Position numbers and translations under genes: made by a program. This document shows positions 14,539-23,835 of a stretch of DNA of 64,000 bases, piece by piece. The DNA is from SXOA01 sp046593355 (GTDB taxonomy: Bacteria > Planctomycetota > Planctomycetia > Pirellulales > Pirellulaceae). The number at the start of each line of letters is the position of its first letter. The stretch's first letter is position 1. The notes beneath the pieces are model-generated. The model did no database searches. It was not told where the DNA came from and worked only from the letters and a program-made list of their open reading frames with translations. The stretch lies in assembly GCA_046593355.1 (NCBI GenBank), contig JBKJNY010000108.1, positions 7,960 to 71,959 of the forward strand. Direction: 5' to 3'.

Positions 14539-17331
14539 ATGCCTTTTCTTTCGCCACGACCGAGACGTCCACGCAACGGGGTCGGGAGTCTTTGGCGTCG
14601 GACATTTTCCACGGGGAACAATCACTGCCGCCAAAGACTCCCGACCCCCTTACTAGGCACGCTCCTGGTGGCGGCAATGATAGCGCTCCTTGCGGGACCA
14701 GGCACGCCCGATGCCTCCGCCCAGTTCCGCGAGACCTTTGAATCCACCGTCCCCTCCTGGCGACTGCGGGAGGCTGATTGCGGAGTCAATCTCCTTGCGA
14801 AGCCGCAGCGGACCTTCCAGCAGTCCCATAGCGGCAACGGCTGCGAGTACCTCCGCCTCAACGTCGTCAACAACGGCACGTACATCCGTCTCGCCCATCC
14901 CATCGGCAAGGCGGCCATCATCGCCGAGCTGTCCCCCAGCGTCTGGGTCAAGTCGGATAAGCCGAACATCCAGATGATGCTTCGCGTCGTCTTTCCCAAA
15001 ACCATCGACGACGCCACCGGCGAGCCCCTCGCCGACTTCATCCCCGGCGATTCCTACACCGACGTCGGCCGCTGGCAAGAGCTGAAAGTCACGGGCGTTC
15101 CCGACAAGCTGAACAAAGCCGTCTGGTCCCGCCGCCGCCAACTCGTGGCGGAGAAGAAAAAGCTCGACGAGAGCGGCGCGTACATCGACATGGTCGTGCT
15201 CAACGCCTTCTCCAGCCCCGGCAACATCGACCTTTGGCTCGACGACCTGGAAATCCAGGGATACGTCAGCTTGGATGACAAAGGGAATGGCACAAACCCC
15301 AGCGCCACCGCGAAACAGCCCGCCATCGACTCCCGCGACCCCCGCAGCGGGGCGGCGATGCAGGGTTCGCTCCTCATGGTCAGCGGCCGGCCGATGATGC
15401 CGCGAATCATCCAGCACAACGGCGAGCCGCTGGAATGGCTGCACTCCCTCGGCTTCAACACGGTCAAACTCCCCGCCGAACCGACGCCCAAGCAGCTCAA
15501 AGAGGCGCAGCAACTGGGCCTGTGGCTCGTCGCGCCGCCGCCGCTGGTTTCGGAAGAGACGCCGATGGGCGCTGCATACGACCGCGTGTTGGCCTGGAGT
15601 CTGGGAACCAACCTGGCCGGGCGGGAACTACTCAGCACTCAGGAATTGGCGGCTGAAATCCGCCGCCACGATAGCCGCACGGGCCGCCCGCTCGTCTGCC
15701 AGCCCGCCACCGACCTCGAGGGCTACAGCCGCATCGCCAACCTGCTGATCCTCGACCAGCCGACGCTGGCGACCAGCTTTGAGCTTTCCGCCTATCGTCC
15801 CTGGCTGCTCGGCCGGCCAAAACTCGCCCGCCCCGGTACGCCTCTCTGGAGCACCATTCCCACCCACCTTCCCGCGGGGCTCCGCGAGCAGCTCCTGCTA
15901 ATGACCGAAGGGAAGCCGCTCCGCGAAACGCTCCAGTGGCAACAACTTCGCCTCACCGCTTACAGCGCAATCGCCTCTGGCTCACGAGGTTTGCTGTTCC
16001 ATTCCAGCGTGCCGCTTTCCACCGACTCGCTCGCCGGCTCGCAGCGGGTGGATGCTCTCAAGCTCCTCAACTTCGAGCTGCTCCTGTTGGAACCGTGGGC
16101 CGCGGCAGGGACGTTGGTGGAGGACGTTCCTTCACCAGACAACAGCACGCAAGTCAGCATGTTACAGACCGAGCGGAGCAAGCTGCTCGTCGTCACGCGG
16201 CATGTTCCCGCCCAGCAGTACGTCGCCGCCCCCGCCGACACCAAGCCAATCTCGCTCGTCGTCCCCGGCGTTCCCATCTCCGACCGGGCCTACCAGGTGA
16301 CCCTCTCCGGCCCGCGCACGCTCCGCACCTCGCACGGCAGCGGCGGAATTCGCATCCAACTCGATGAGCCAGGCGTGGCGACGGCCATCGTCATTACGCA
16401 GGATCCGCTGGTCCTATACCACCTCAACAAAGTCCTTGAGGAAGGCAAGCTGGAAATTGGCCGGCTCCGGTACGAAGTCGCCGCCCGCGAATTGACGCAG
16501 GCCTCCGACGTGGACCGCGAGCTTTCCGCTGCCGGCCATCCGCTTCCCGCCGCAGCCGTCTGGCTCCGCGAAGCTCAAACGCACCTCGACCAGGCCAATC
16601 GCGGAATGCAAACGATGGATCCGCGAATCCTGCACGCTGCCGCCGACCGCTGCGAGCAAACGCTCGCCAAGGTTCGTCGCGGCCACTGGGAGCAAACCGC
16701 CGGTGCATTCCCGTCTCCCGCCGCCAGCCCCTGCGTCGCCCAGTTCGCCCTGCTGCCCCTGCACTGGGAATTCGCCCAGCGCCTGCGGCGGAACGCCTGG
16801 GGCCCAAACTCCCTGGCTGCCGGCGAGATGGAAAGCCTGAATCAGCTTCTGAATGCCGGCTGGAAACAGCATCGCGGCATGTCCTCCGCCCTGCAGGGAG
16901 ACGTCACTCTCGCCCTGCAATCCCCGCACGGCGGGCGCTCCGCCCTCCGGCTCCACGCCTGGTCCGTCAACCCCCAGGAAGTACCCGTCGCCCTCGAACG
17001 CCAACCCCTCTGGGTGACCACCGCCCCCGTCCCCGTCCGCCAAGGCCAACTCGCCCGCATCCACGGCTGGGCTCACGTTCCGAAGCGGTTAGGGGCAACG
17101 CAAGACGGTCTGCTCCTCTTCGACAACTTCGCCGGCCCGCAGCTCGGCGAGCGGATCCAGCTCTCGCAAGGCTGGCGCGAGTTCACCCTCTATCGGGCCA
17201 TCCCCAAAAATGGCGAGCTGACCCTCACCATCTCCCTCACCGGCCTAGGCGAAGCCTCCCTTGACGACCTCTCCATCAACCTCATCAACCCCGACCCCAT
17301 CCGGGAAGTCGCCCGACCGAAGCAAAACTAG
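14539..17331 (+). CDS. Large exported protein with carbohydrate-binding-like ends, unknown
   Basis: 930 residues from ATG 14539. A hydrophobic signal core (LLGTLLVAAMIALLAG, cleavage near ASAQ) follows about 38 residues that are read through palindromic repeat family A (14578-14648), so the n-region is repeat-derived. The mature start (FRETFESTVPSW, then a jelly-roll-like GTYIRLAHPIGKAAIIAEL) looks like a carbohydrate-binding module. The middle (EWLHSLGFNTVKLPAEPTPK, AYDRVLAWSLG) has the feel of a TIM-barrel glycosidase scaffold, but no catalytic Glu pair is identifiable. A second beta-sandwich ends the protein (LTISLTGLGEASLDDLSI). Probably a planctomycete surface or periplasmic protein. GTG 14668 is an alternative start but leaves a poor signal. 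Confidence 0.75.
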   Translation: MPFLSPRPRRPRNGVGSLWRRTFSTGNNHCRQRLPTPLLGTLLVAAMIALLAGPGTPDASAQFRETFESTVPSWRLREADCGVNLLAKPQRTFQQSHSGNGCEYLRLNVVNNGTYIRLAHPIGKAAIIAELSPSVWVKSDKPNIQMMLRVVFPKTIDDATGEPLADFIPGDSYTDVGRWQELKVTGVPDKLNKAVWSRRRQLVAEKKKLDESGAYIDMVVLNAFSSPGNIDLWLDDLEIQGYVSLDDKGNGTNPSATAKQPAIDSRDPRSGAAMQGSLLMVSGRPMMPRIIQHNGEPLEWLHSLGFNTVKLPAEPTPKQLKEAQQLGLWLVAPPPLVSEETPMGAAYDRVLAWSLGTNLAGRELLSTQELAAEIRRHDSRTGRPLVCQPATDLEGYSRIANLLILDQPTLATSFELSAYRPWLLGRPKLARPGTPLWSTIPTHLPAGLREQLLLMTEGKPLRETLQWQQLRLTAYSAIASGSRGLLFHSSVPLSTDSLAGSQRVDALKLLNFELLLLEPWAAAGTLVEDVPSPDNSTQVSMLQTERSKLLVVTRHVPAQQYVAAPADTKPISLVVPGVPISDRAYQVTLSGPRTLRTSHGSGGIRIQLDEPGVATAIVITQDPLVLYHLNKVLEEGKLEIGRLRYEVAARELTQASDVDRELSAAGHPLPAAAVWLREAQTHLDQANRGMQTMDPRILHAAADRCEQTLAKVRRGHWEQTAGAFPSPAASPCVAQFALLPLHWEFAQRLRRNAWGPNSLAAGEMESLNQLLNAGWKQHRGMSSALQGDVTLALQSPHGGRSALRLHAWSVNPQEVPVALERQPLWVTTAPVPVRQGQLARIHGWAHVPKRLGATQDGLLLFDNFAGPQLGERIQLSQGWREFTLYRAIPKNGELTLTISLTGLGEASLDDLSINLINPDPIREVARPKQN
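14578..14648. repeat. Palindromic repeat family A, copy 1
   Basis: 20-bp perfect arms (14578-14597 with 14629-14648; outer sequence GGGGTCGGGAGTCTTTGGCG) around a 31-nt spacer. It lies inside the 5' coding region of the 14539 gene. Other copies: 18898-18973, 24745-24817, 29372-29443, 29530-29598. Confidence 0.9.
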
Positions 17332-17460
17332 AAGGCAGGGGAGAACAGAAGGTAACGAAGCAAACGAAGGAAGAAGGAGAGCAAAGTCATGAAGAGAGGT
17401 ATATCCTTTGCCTTTCTTCGTTCCCTTCGTTTCCTTCTGTTCAAAAACGATCGACCGGTC

Positions 17461-18639
17461 TCATTGATCGCCGGATCGGCTCTCCGCTTTCGAGACGAAC
17501 TCCTGATCGGCTTTGCTCAACTTGCCCAGCGGTACGCTCACCACCTCGCCATCTTTCTTCTTCAGATTCACTTTGCCGTCTTCCACGCTCACCAGCTCCG
17601 CTTCAATACGGAACTTTCCGGTCGTGTCGCTCCAAGTCCGCAGACCCGAGGCGGCCGGAGCAACTTCCGCGGGATTCGCAGGATTCACGGGAGCCGCGCC
17701 GGTTAGCTCGGCGAGCTTGGCTTGGGCTCGCTCGGCAGCCGGTGTACTCGGAAAACGGGTGACGATTAATTCCAAGGCCGGCTTGGCCTGCTTCTTGGTG
17801 CTGTTCTGGCTCAGCAGCGCAATCGCTCGATCCAGCGCCTGAGCCTGCTTCAGCTCTTCCTTGAGATCGGCTTTCTTGCTCAGGTCTCGTTCCGCGGAAA
17901 CCATTTCCTTGCGCAGCTCGGGGAGCTTGCCGTAGATGCGGCTGGCGGAGACGATCCCCAGCACACCGGCAAACTTGTCCTCCCCGGCGAGTTGCTCCTG
18001 CGCGGTCTTGAGCGCCGCTGTCCCCTCTTCGACCAGCTTCGTGTACAGAGCGTCCGCTTCGAGCGCCACCGAAGCGAAGCTGCCGAACTTGCCGGGCTGG
18101 CCAATCTTTTTCAGGCTTTCCAGCCGCTTGACGGCAGTCCACGAGTCCCCCGCGGCCAGCGCCTTGCTCGAATCGTCCACGGCCCCCTTGATCTGCGTAA
18201 GCTGCGCGTCCGAGAAAATGGTGCCGGCGGTCGTCAGGTGCTCGGCCAGAAAGAGGGGTAATTCGTCTCCCCCCTTGGCCCCGCTTTTCGCGTAGGCAAT
18301 CTCTCCATTGGCCCGCACAACGTACAGGATGGGGATCCCGGTCCCCTCGTGTCGATACTTTCTCGACCAGGCCGCCCATTCGTCGCCTTGCGTGTCAACC
18401 TTGAGGGGCACGAACTGTGCCACCAGCGGCGCGATGGTTCGATCGGTGCTAAGCCGTTCGAGCAGCGCCAGGCAAGGGCCTCAGGTCTTGGAGCCAGCCA
18501 TGGCCAGGATCGGCCGGCCCGTGGCTTTGGAAAGTTTTTCCGCCTGCTCCATCGTGAGCAGCTCGGCACCCGTCGCCCACCCGCACGTCGCGACCAGCGC
18601 GACGACGAGCGGAGCCGTCAGATTCCAGCGTGGTCTCAT
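17461..18639 (-). CDS. Exported thioredoxin-like protein with SHD1 domain; candidate selenoprotein (in-frame TGA at 18481-18483)
   Basis: 392 residues if TGA is read as selenocysteine (U53). ATG 18639 is preceded by AAGGA; signal peptide about 1-24 (WNLTAPLVVALVATCGWATG). The thioredoxin-like part contains GRPILAMAGSKT-U-GPCLALLERL, so TGA falls exactly at the first Cys of a CGPC active site. The same frame then continues without a stop through VAQFVPLKVDTQGDEWAAW and GIPILYVV, a long helical region, and a C-terminal SHD1 domain (TGKFRIEAELVSVEDGKVNL...VPLGKL). A hairpin lies 12-36 nt after the TGA (18445-18469), where bacterial SECIS elements sit. The alternatives are a nonsense mutation or a sequencing error in TGC/TGT. 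No sel genes are in the window. Confidence 0.7.
18445..18469 (-). promoter_or_regulatory. Candidate bacterial SECIS-like hairpin after the TGA
   Basis: On the mRNA, 11 nt after the TGA, GGCGCT pairs with AGCACC (one C-A mismatch) and GCT with GGC inside, with a UU bulge and a CGAAC apical loop. Position matches known bacterial SECIS elements. The apical loop lacks the typical GG/GU start unless the inner three pairs open, so support is moderate. Confidence 0.35.
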
Positions 18640-18897
18640 GTTCTTTTCCTTGACTGCTAAGGAGTTTGCAAATCCGTCCAGCCGCCACGGAAGCGACCTC
18701 TGTAGTTTAGGCGAGCGCCGCAATCAACGCCACATCTCGGCAACGTCGGGAGCCTTGCGGGCAGCCTGCAGAGTACTGAGTACTGAATTGCCGGCGAGCG
18801 GACCGGCCCCACCAACCGCGCCGATCTGCACATTCCGAACCAACTTGTAGAAAATTCCGTAGATTGGGGTATATTTGAGGGCTGTGGACCGGGCCAC

Positions 18898-18973
18898 GGG
18901 GTCGGGAAGAGTTTTCGCGGCTAAGAGTTCCCAGGCCGCTCAAGCCTTCCCCGCGAAAACCCTTCCCGACCCC
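18898..18973. repeat. Palindromic repeat family A, variant copy 2
   Basis: Arms 18898-18920 and 18951-18973 match at 22 of 23 positions; shared outer GGGGTCGGGA but a different inner arm (AGAGTTTTCGCGG). It ends 43 nt before the metalloprotease ATG, in its probable 5' leader. Confidence 0.85.
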
Positions 18974-19016
18974 TTAAATCCCGGCCGCCAAAAGCCTTTC
19001 GCTGAAAGAGAATCCC

Positions 19017-21662
19017 ATGCCCCATCGCCATTCGTTGGCAGCGCTCGCCGCGCTGGCTTTCGTCGCATCTTTGCCCGCGGACCTGTTGGCTCAGGCTGCC
19101 GCGCCGGCCGCTGCTGCGCCAGCTCCGCCGCCGTATGCGGCCCTCCTTAAGGATGCTCCGCCGATTCCCGGCATGATCACTCTGTACCGCAAGGGCAATT
19201 CGCTGTTCGCGGAGCTCGGCCCGCAGGATTACGGCAGCGAGTACATCGTGCTCATCTCCATTTCTCGCGGCATAGCCCAGGGACAGCTCATCGGTGGCAT
19301 GAGCTGGGGTTTTGAAAACGACGGGATCTGGCAGTTCCGCAAAGTGGACGAAAGCGTGCATATCGTCCGCCGCAACGTCCGCTTCAAGGCCAACCAGGGC
19401 TCGCCCGAGGCCCGCGCGGTCGGCAAGGCGTATACCGACAGTGTTCTGTTCAGCCTGCCCATCGCCGCCAAGGGACCGAAGGGGGGCGATCTGATCGACC
19501 TCAGCCGCGTCTTCATGAGCGATCTGCCGCAAATCAGCATGGCTCTGCCCGGCTTCGGCTTCGCGGGGGACCGCTCCACGTATGGGAGCGTGAAGGGTTT
19601 TGAGAACAACGTCGAAATTGAAGTTGCCGCGACCTACGGCTCGGCCGGCACGCAGGACATCGACACCGTGCCGGATTCTCGCGGCGTCGGCATCAACATC
19701 CACTATTCCATCAGCAAGATTCCGCAGACCAATTTTCAGCCTCGGCTGGCGGACGACCGCGTCGGCTACTTCCTGACCGCGGTGAAGGATTTCTCCAGCA
19801 AGGGGGACCGCGAGCAGTTTATCCGCTACGTCAACCGCTGGGACTTGCAGAAGTCGGACGCGAGCGCCAAGGTTTCGCCGCCGACCAAGCCGATCAAGTT
19901 CTGGATCGAGAAGACGGTTCCCTTCAAGTATGAGAAGGCCATCTACGACGGCATCTATGAATGGAACAAGGCGTTTGAAACGGCCGGCTTTGCCAACGCC
20001 ATCGTCGTCGAGCGGCAGCCGGATAACGCCACCTGGGATCCCGAAGACATCAACTACAACACGTTCCGCTGGATTACATCCAACGCCGGCTTTGCGATGG
20101 GCCCCAGCCGCGTGAACCCGTACACGGGTCAGATTCTCGACGCCGACATCATTTTCGATGCCGACTTCCTGACCTCGTGGAAGGAAGAGTTCGAGAACAT
20201 GACGCCGAAGACCGTGGCCCAGCTCACCAACGGCACGTTTGAAGAAACGGCCGAGGAGAAAGCCACCCGGTTCTTCAGCCCCAAGGCGGCCCGCCATGGC
20301 GAGTGCCAGCTCAATCACGGCATGGCGATGCAATTCGCCTTCGGCTCCGCGGCCATCATGGCCCTGGCGGACCCCAAGGTGCAGGCGGAGCAGCTCGACA
20401 AGTTCATCATGCAGGGTCTGAAGGAAGTGACCATGCACGAAGTGGGTCACACGCTCGGCCTGCGGCATAACTTCAAGGCCAGCAAGTGGCTGACCATCAA
20501 GGACATGAATGACCCCGAGAAGTCCAAGAACGGGATTGTGGCCTCGGTCATGGATTACAGCCCGGCCAACATCGTTCCCAAGGAATGGAAGCAGGGGGAC
20601 TATTACAGTCAGACCGTCGGCCCGTACGATATTTGGGCCATCCAGTACGGCTACACGCCGTTTGGCGGCGGCACGGCGGGCGAGGTTGCCGAGCTCAAGA
20701 AGATTGCCGCTCGCAGCGGCGAACCGGCCCTGGCTTATGCCACGGATGAAGACACCCGCGGCAGCGACCCCGACCCGGACAGCAACCGCTTCGATTTCGG
20801 GGCCGACCCGATGGAGTTCGCCAAGCTCCGCCTGCAACTCGTCAATGAGCTGCTGCCGGGCCTGGTCGAGCGGGTGACTGTCGAAGGGGAGGACTACGTG
20901 CAGGCCCGCCGCGTGTTCAACATCCTGCTGGCCCAGCGCGGCCAGGCGCTGTACTTCGCCTCGCGGTATGTCGGCGGCCTGAAAACCTCCCGCAGCCACC
21001 GTGGCGACAAGGACGGCAAGGTTCCCGTCGGCCTCGTCGACGCCAAGACGCAGCGCGACGTGCTCGGCCTGCTCGAAGAAAACGTCTTCGCCGATAAGCC
21101 GTATCAGTTCTCGCCCGAGCTTTACAACTCGCTCGGCTGGAGCAACTGGAACCATTGGGGCAAGGAGCCGGCGCCCCGCAAGGACTTTGGCGTACACGAT
21201 ACCGTGCTGATGTGGCAGGAGCGGGTCATCGACCAGCTCCTTGGTGCTGTCACGCTGGAGCGGCTGCACGACGGCGAGATGCGGGCCGCCCCCGAGGCCG
21301 ACGTGCTGACCACCCCCGAGCTGATTGAGCGGCTGACGAAGTCGATCTTCAGCGAAGTGGAGACGGTGAAGGAAGGGGACTACACCGTTCGCAAGCCGGC
21401 CATCAGCAGCTTGCGGCGGAACCTGCAGCGGTCGTACCTGAAGTCCATCAGCCGCCTGGCGATGGGAAACACCGGCGCTCCGCAGGATTGCCAGACGATT
21501 GCCTACGACCAGCTCACGCGGCTGCATCAGCGGATGAACGCCCTGCTGCAGAACGGGGCGATCGCGGCCAAGCTCGACCCCTACAGCCGAGCCCATCTGC
21601 AAGAGAGCAGCGCCCGGATTCAGAAGGTGCTGGAGGCGAAGCTGTCGCTGAATGCGCCGTAA
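19017..21662 (+). CDS. Exported zinc-dependent metalloprotease (DUF5117/DUF4953-type)
   Basis: 881 residues with a signal peptide (MPHRHSLAALAALAFVASL, cleavage near LLAQ) and an Ala/Pro-rich start to the mature part. The zinc site is HEVGHTLGLRH, His474-Glu475-His478-His484, the extended HEXXHXXGXXH of metzincin-like peptidases, followed by VMDYSPANIVP resembling a Met-turn. Large N-terminal beta-rich region and helical C-terminus agree with the zinc-dependent metalloprotease family containing DUF4953, DUF5117 and DUF5118. Likely periplasmic or secreted; substrate unknown. Confidence 0.9.
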   Translation: MPHRHSLAALAALAFVASLPADLLAQAAAPAAAAPAPPPYAALLKDAPPIPGMITLYRKGNSLFAELGPQDYGSEYIVLISISRGIAQGQLIGGMSWGFENDGIWQFRKVDESVHIVRRNVRFKANQGSPEARAVGKAYTDSVLFSLPIAAKGPKGGDLIDLSRVFMSDLPQISMALPGFGFAGDRSTYGSVKGFENNVEIEVAATYGSAGTQDIDTVPDSRGVGINIHYSISKIPQTNFQPRLADDRVGYFLTAVKDFSSKGDREQFIRYVNRWDLQKSDASAKVSPPTKPIKFWIEKTVPFKYEKAIYDGIYEWNKAFETAGFANAIVVERQPDNATWDPEDINYNTFRWITSNAGFAMGPSRVNPYTGQILDADIIFDADFLTSWKEEFENMTPKTVAQLTNGTFEETAEEKATRFFSPKAARHGECQLNHGMAMQFAFGSAAIMALADPKVQAEQLDKFIMQGLKEVTMHEVGHTLGLRHNFKASKWLTIKDMNDPEKSKNGIVASVMDYSPANIVPKEWKQGDYYSQTVGPYDIWAIQYGYTPFGGGTAGEVAELKKIAARSGEPALAYATDEDTRGSDPDPDSNRFDFGADPMEFAKLRLQLVNELLPGLVERVTVEGEDYVQARRVFNILLAQRGQALYFASRYVGGLKTSRSHRGDKDGKVPVGLVDAKTQRDVLGLLEENVFADKPYQFSPELYNSLGWSNWNHWGKEPAPRKDFGVHDTVLMWQERVIDQLLGAVTLERLHDGEMRAAPEADVLTTPELIERLTKSIFSEVETVKEGDYTVRKPAISSLRRNLQRSYLKSISRLAMGNTGAPQDCQTIAYDQLTRLHQRMNALLQNGAIAAKLDPYSRAHLQESSARIQKVLEAKLSLNAP

Positions 21663-21663
21663 G

Positions 21664-21732
21664 GTAGTCCGCTCACTCCGTGAGCGCGGTATTTCAGCAA
21701 CGCGGTCCGGCACACGGAGTGTGCCGGCTACT
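21664..21732. repeat. Palindromic repeat family D, copy 1
   Basis: Two adjacent hairpins: CGCTCACTCCGTGAGCG and CCGGCACACGGAGTGTGCCGG, framed by GTAGTCC and GGCTAC so that the ends also pair. An inverted-orientation copy is at 26485-26538. Confidence 0.85.
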
Positions 21733-21818
21733 AACGCAGGCAATGTCAATCGAGCTCCGGGGAAGTCAATCCCCGGAGTTTTTCGTTTGGGACATGTCGG
21801 GTATGTTAGGCGATAGCA

Positions 21819-23216
21819 ATGTCTGAACATCCCTACGACCTGATCGTGATCGGCAGCGGCCCCGGCGGGGAAGGGGCGGCGATGCAGGCCTGCAAAAACG
21901 GCCTGAAGGTCGGCGTCGTGGAACGGATGGAGAAAATCGGCGGGGGCTGCACGCACTTCGGAACCATTCCCAGCAAGTCGCTGCGGTACTCCATCTTCAA
22001 GATGACCGACGTCAACTCGGACCCCATCTATCAAGCAGCCGGCATCTCACTCGATCTCTCGATCCCCGATCTCCGCAAGAGCGCCGGCAACGTCATCCGC
22101 CTGCAGGAAGAGATGCGGCGGAACTTCTATGAAAAGAACGACGTGGCCATGCACCGCGGGCAGGCCCGCTTCGTGGACCCGCATACGCTGGAGATCGCCA
22201 TCGCCAACGGGGCCAGCGAGCAACTGACCGCGGACAACTTCGTCATTGCCGTCGGGGCCAGACCCTACCGGCCGGCGGATGTCGATTTCGCTCATCCGCG
22301 AATCTTCGACTCGGACACCATCCTCAATCTCGGCTTCACGCCCAAGAGCGTCACGGTCTACGGGGCCGGCGTCGTCGGTTGCGAATATGCCTCGATGTTC
22401 CGCAACCTGGGCTGCAAGCTCAACCTCGTCAACACTCGCGAGCGGCTGTTGGAGTTTCTGGATGACGAAATCAGCGATGCCCTGAGCTATCATCTGCGGG
22501 ATCTCGGCGCACTCATCCGCCACAGCGAGCAGTACGAGCGGATTGAAGGGCGTGAAGACAGCGTGATCCTGCACCTGAAAAGCGGCAAGAAGCTCAAGAC
22601 CGATATCCTGCTCTGGGCGAACGGCCGCACCGGTAACACGGAGAACATGGGCCTCGAGCCGCTCGGCATTCAGCCCGACAGCCGCGGCCAGCTTGCGGTG
22701 GACGACGCGTATCGCACCCAGGTTCCCCATATCTATGCGGTGGGCGATGTGATCGGCTACCCATCGCTGGCCAGCGCCGCCTACATGCAAGGCCGCGCTG
22801 CCAGTTTGCATATCCTGGGGGATGCGTGCGCCAAGCTGCTGGCGAAGGACATTCCCACCGGCATCTATACGAGTCCCGAAATCAGCTCCGTCGGCAGGAC
22901 CGAAAAGGAGTTGACCGCTGCCGGCGTCCCTTATGAAATCGGCCATGCCCAGTTCAAGAGCCTGGCTCGGGCTCAGATTACCGGCCGCCGCGTGGGAATG
23001 CTCAAGCTCCTCTTCCACCGCGAGACGCTGCAAATCCTCGGCGTCCACTGCTTCGGCCCCAACGCCAGCGAGATCATCCATATCGGCCAGGCCATCATGA
23101 ACCAGCCGGGCGAAGGGAACACGCTGCTGTACTTCATCAACACGACCTTCAACTACCCGACGATGGCGGAGGCATACCGCGTGGCGGCTTTGAATGGGTA
23201 CAACCGACTGTTTTAG
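21819..23216 (+). CDS. sthA: Soluble pyridine nucleotide transhydrogenase (flavoprotein)
   Basis: 465 residues. The FAD site is VIGSGPGGEGAAMQACKNG. The redox-active disulfide of related lipoamide/glutathione reductases is replaced by GGGCTHFGTIPSK, the SthA hallmark. A second nucleotide-binding motif (VYGAGVVGCEYASMF) and an FAD-ribityl segment (IYAVGDVIGYPSL) follow, then the dimerisation domain. It equilibrates NADH/NADP+ with NAD+/NADPH in the cytosol. Monocistronic; the rpiB gene converges on its 3' end 5 nt away. Confidence 0.95.
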   Translation: MSEHPYDLIVIGSGPGGEGAAMQACKNGLKVGVVERMEKIGGGCTHFGTIPSKSLRYSIFKMTDVNSDPIYQAAGISLDLSIPDLRKSAGNVIRLQEEMRRNFYEKNDVAMHRGQARFVDPHTLEIAIANGASEQLTADNFVIAVGARPYRPADVDFAHPRIFDSDTILNLGFTPKSVTVYGAGVVGCEYASMFRNLGCKLNLVNTRERLLEFLDDEISDALSYHLRDLGALIRHSEQYERIEGREDSVILHLKSGKKLKTDILLWANGRTGNTENMGLEPLGIQPDSRGQLAVDDAYRTQVPHIYAVGDVIGYPSLASAAYMQGRAASLHILGDACAKLLAKDIPTGIYTSPEISSVGRTEKELTAAGVPYEIGHAQFKSLARAQITGRRVGMLKLLFHRETLQILGVHCFGPNASEIIHIGQAIMNQPGEGNTLLYFINTTFNYPTMAEAYRVAALNGYNRLF

Positions 23217-23221
23217 GCGAG

Positions 23222-23704
23222 CTAGGGAGTGCTCTCGCAAGCCGCCTTCTCGTACTGCCCGATCTTGTCCACGCGCCGAGCGTGTCGGCCGCCTTCAAAC
23301 GGCGTTTCCAGCCAGGCTTTCACCACATTCTTCAGCCGCGCAATGTGCGGGTGAACGGCCAGGGTATCCTGGGGCATGTCTCCGTTGAGGCACAGGACGT
23401 TCGTGTCGTTGTGCTGCCGGCAGATGCGGGCAGTCGCCTCGTCCTCGACAACGGCGGCCCGAACCCGAGGAAACTTGTTGGCCGTAATCGCCATTCCGAT
23501 GCCGGTGCCGCAAATCAGGATGCCGCGGTCCACGCTGCCGGTCGAGACCTTCTTCGCGGCTACCGCGGCGATGTCCGGGTAATCAACGGGCTCGGTGTTG
23601 CAGGGCCCCTCGTCCGTCACTTCGTGCCCGAGCTGCCTCGCGCTCTCCACCAGAGCCGCCTTAAGGTCCGTTCCACGATGGTCGCTGCCGATGGAGATAC
23701 GCAT
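23222..23704 (-). CDS. rpiB: Ribose-5-phosphate isomerase B family protein
   Basis: 160 residues, near the usual 145-150. Starts RISIGSDHRGTDLKAAL with the conserved His/Arg pair. The active-site Cys is in GILICGTGIGMAITANK, and the segment ARICRQHNDTNVLCLNG is typical of the LacAB/RpiB family. It interconverts ribose-5-P and ribulose-5-P in the pentose phosphate pathway, which fits next to sthA (NADPH balance), although the genes converge rather than share an operon. Confidence 0.94.
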   Translation of the reverse strand: MRISIGSDHRGTDLKAALVESARQLGHEVTDEGPCNTEPVDYPDIAAVAAKKVSTGSVDRGILICGTGIGMAITANKFPRVRAAVVEDEATARICRQHNDTNVLCLNGDMPQDTLAVHPHIARLKNVVKAWLETPFEGGRHARRVDKIGQYEKAACESTP

Positions 23705-23835
23705 GGTCTTATCCGCCTAAGGTGTACCCGAAACAAGGAGCGGACAGGTTAGTATAAGTAGTTGCCGCACTTCCGGTCAGGGCGAGTTAATCGAAATGAG
23801 CCCAGCCGGTTAGTTCACGGGATATCACTTCACAC

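Noticed and set aside
18921..22034. 1,037-codon minus-strand ORF
   Set aside because: Mirror of the metalloprotease and sthA reading frames in GC-rich DNA. It has no family features, and the plus-strand proteins have clear catalytic motifs.
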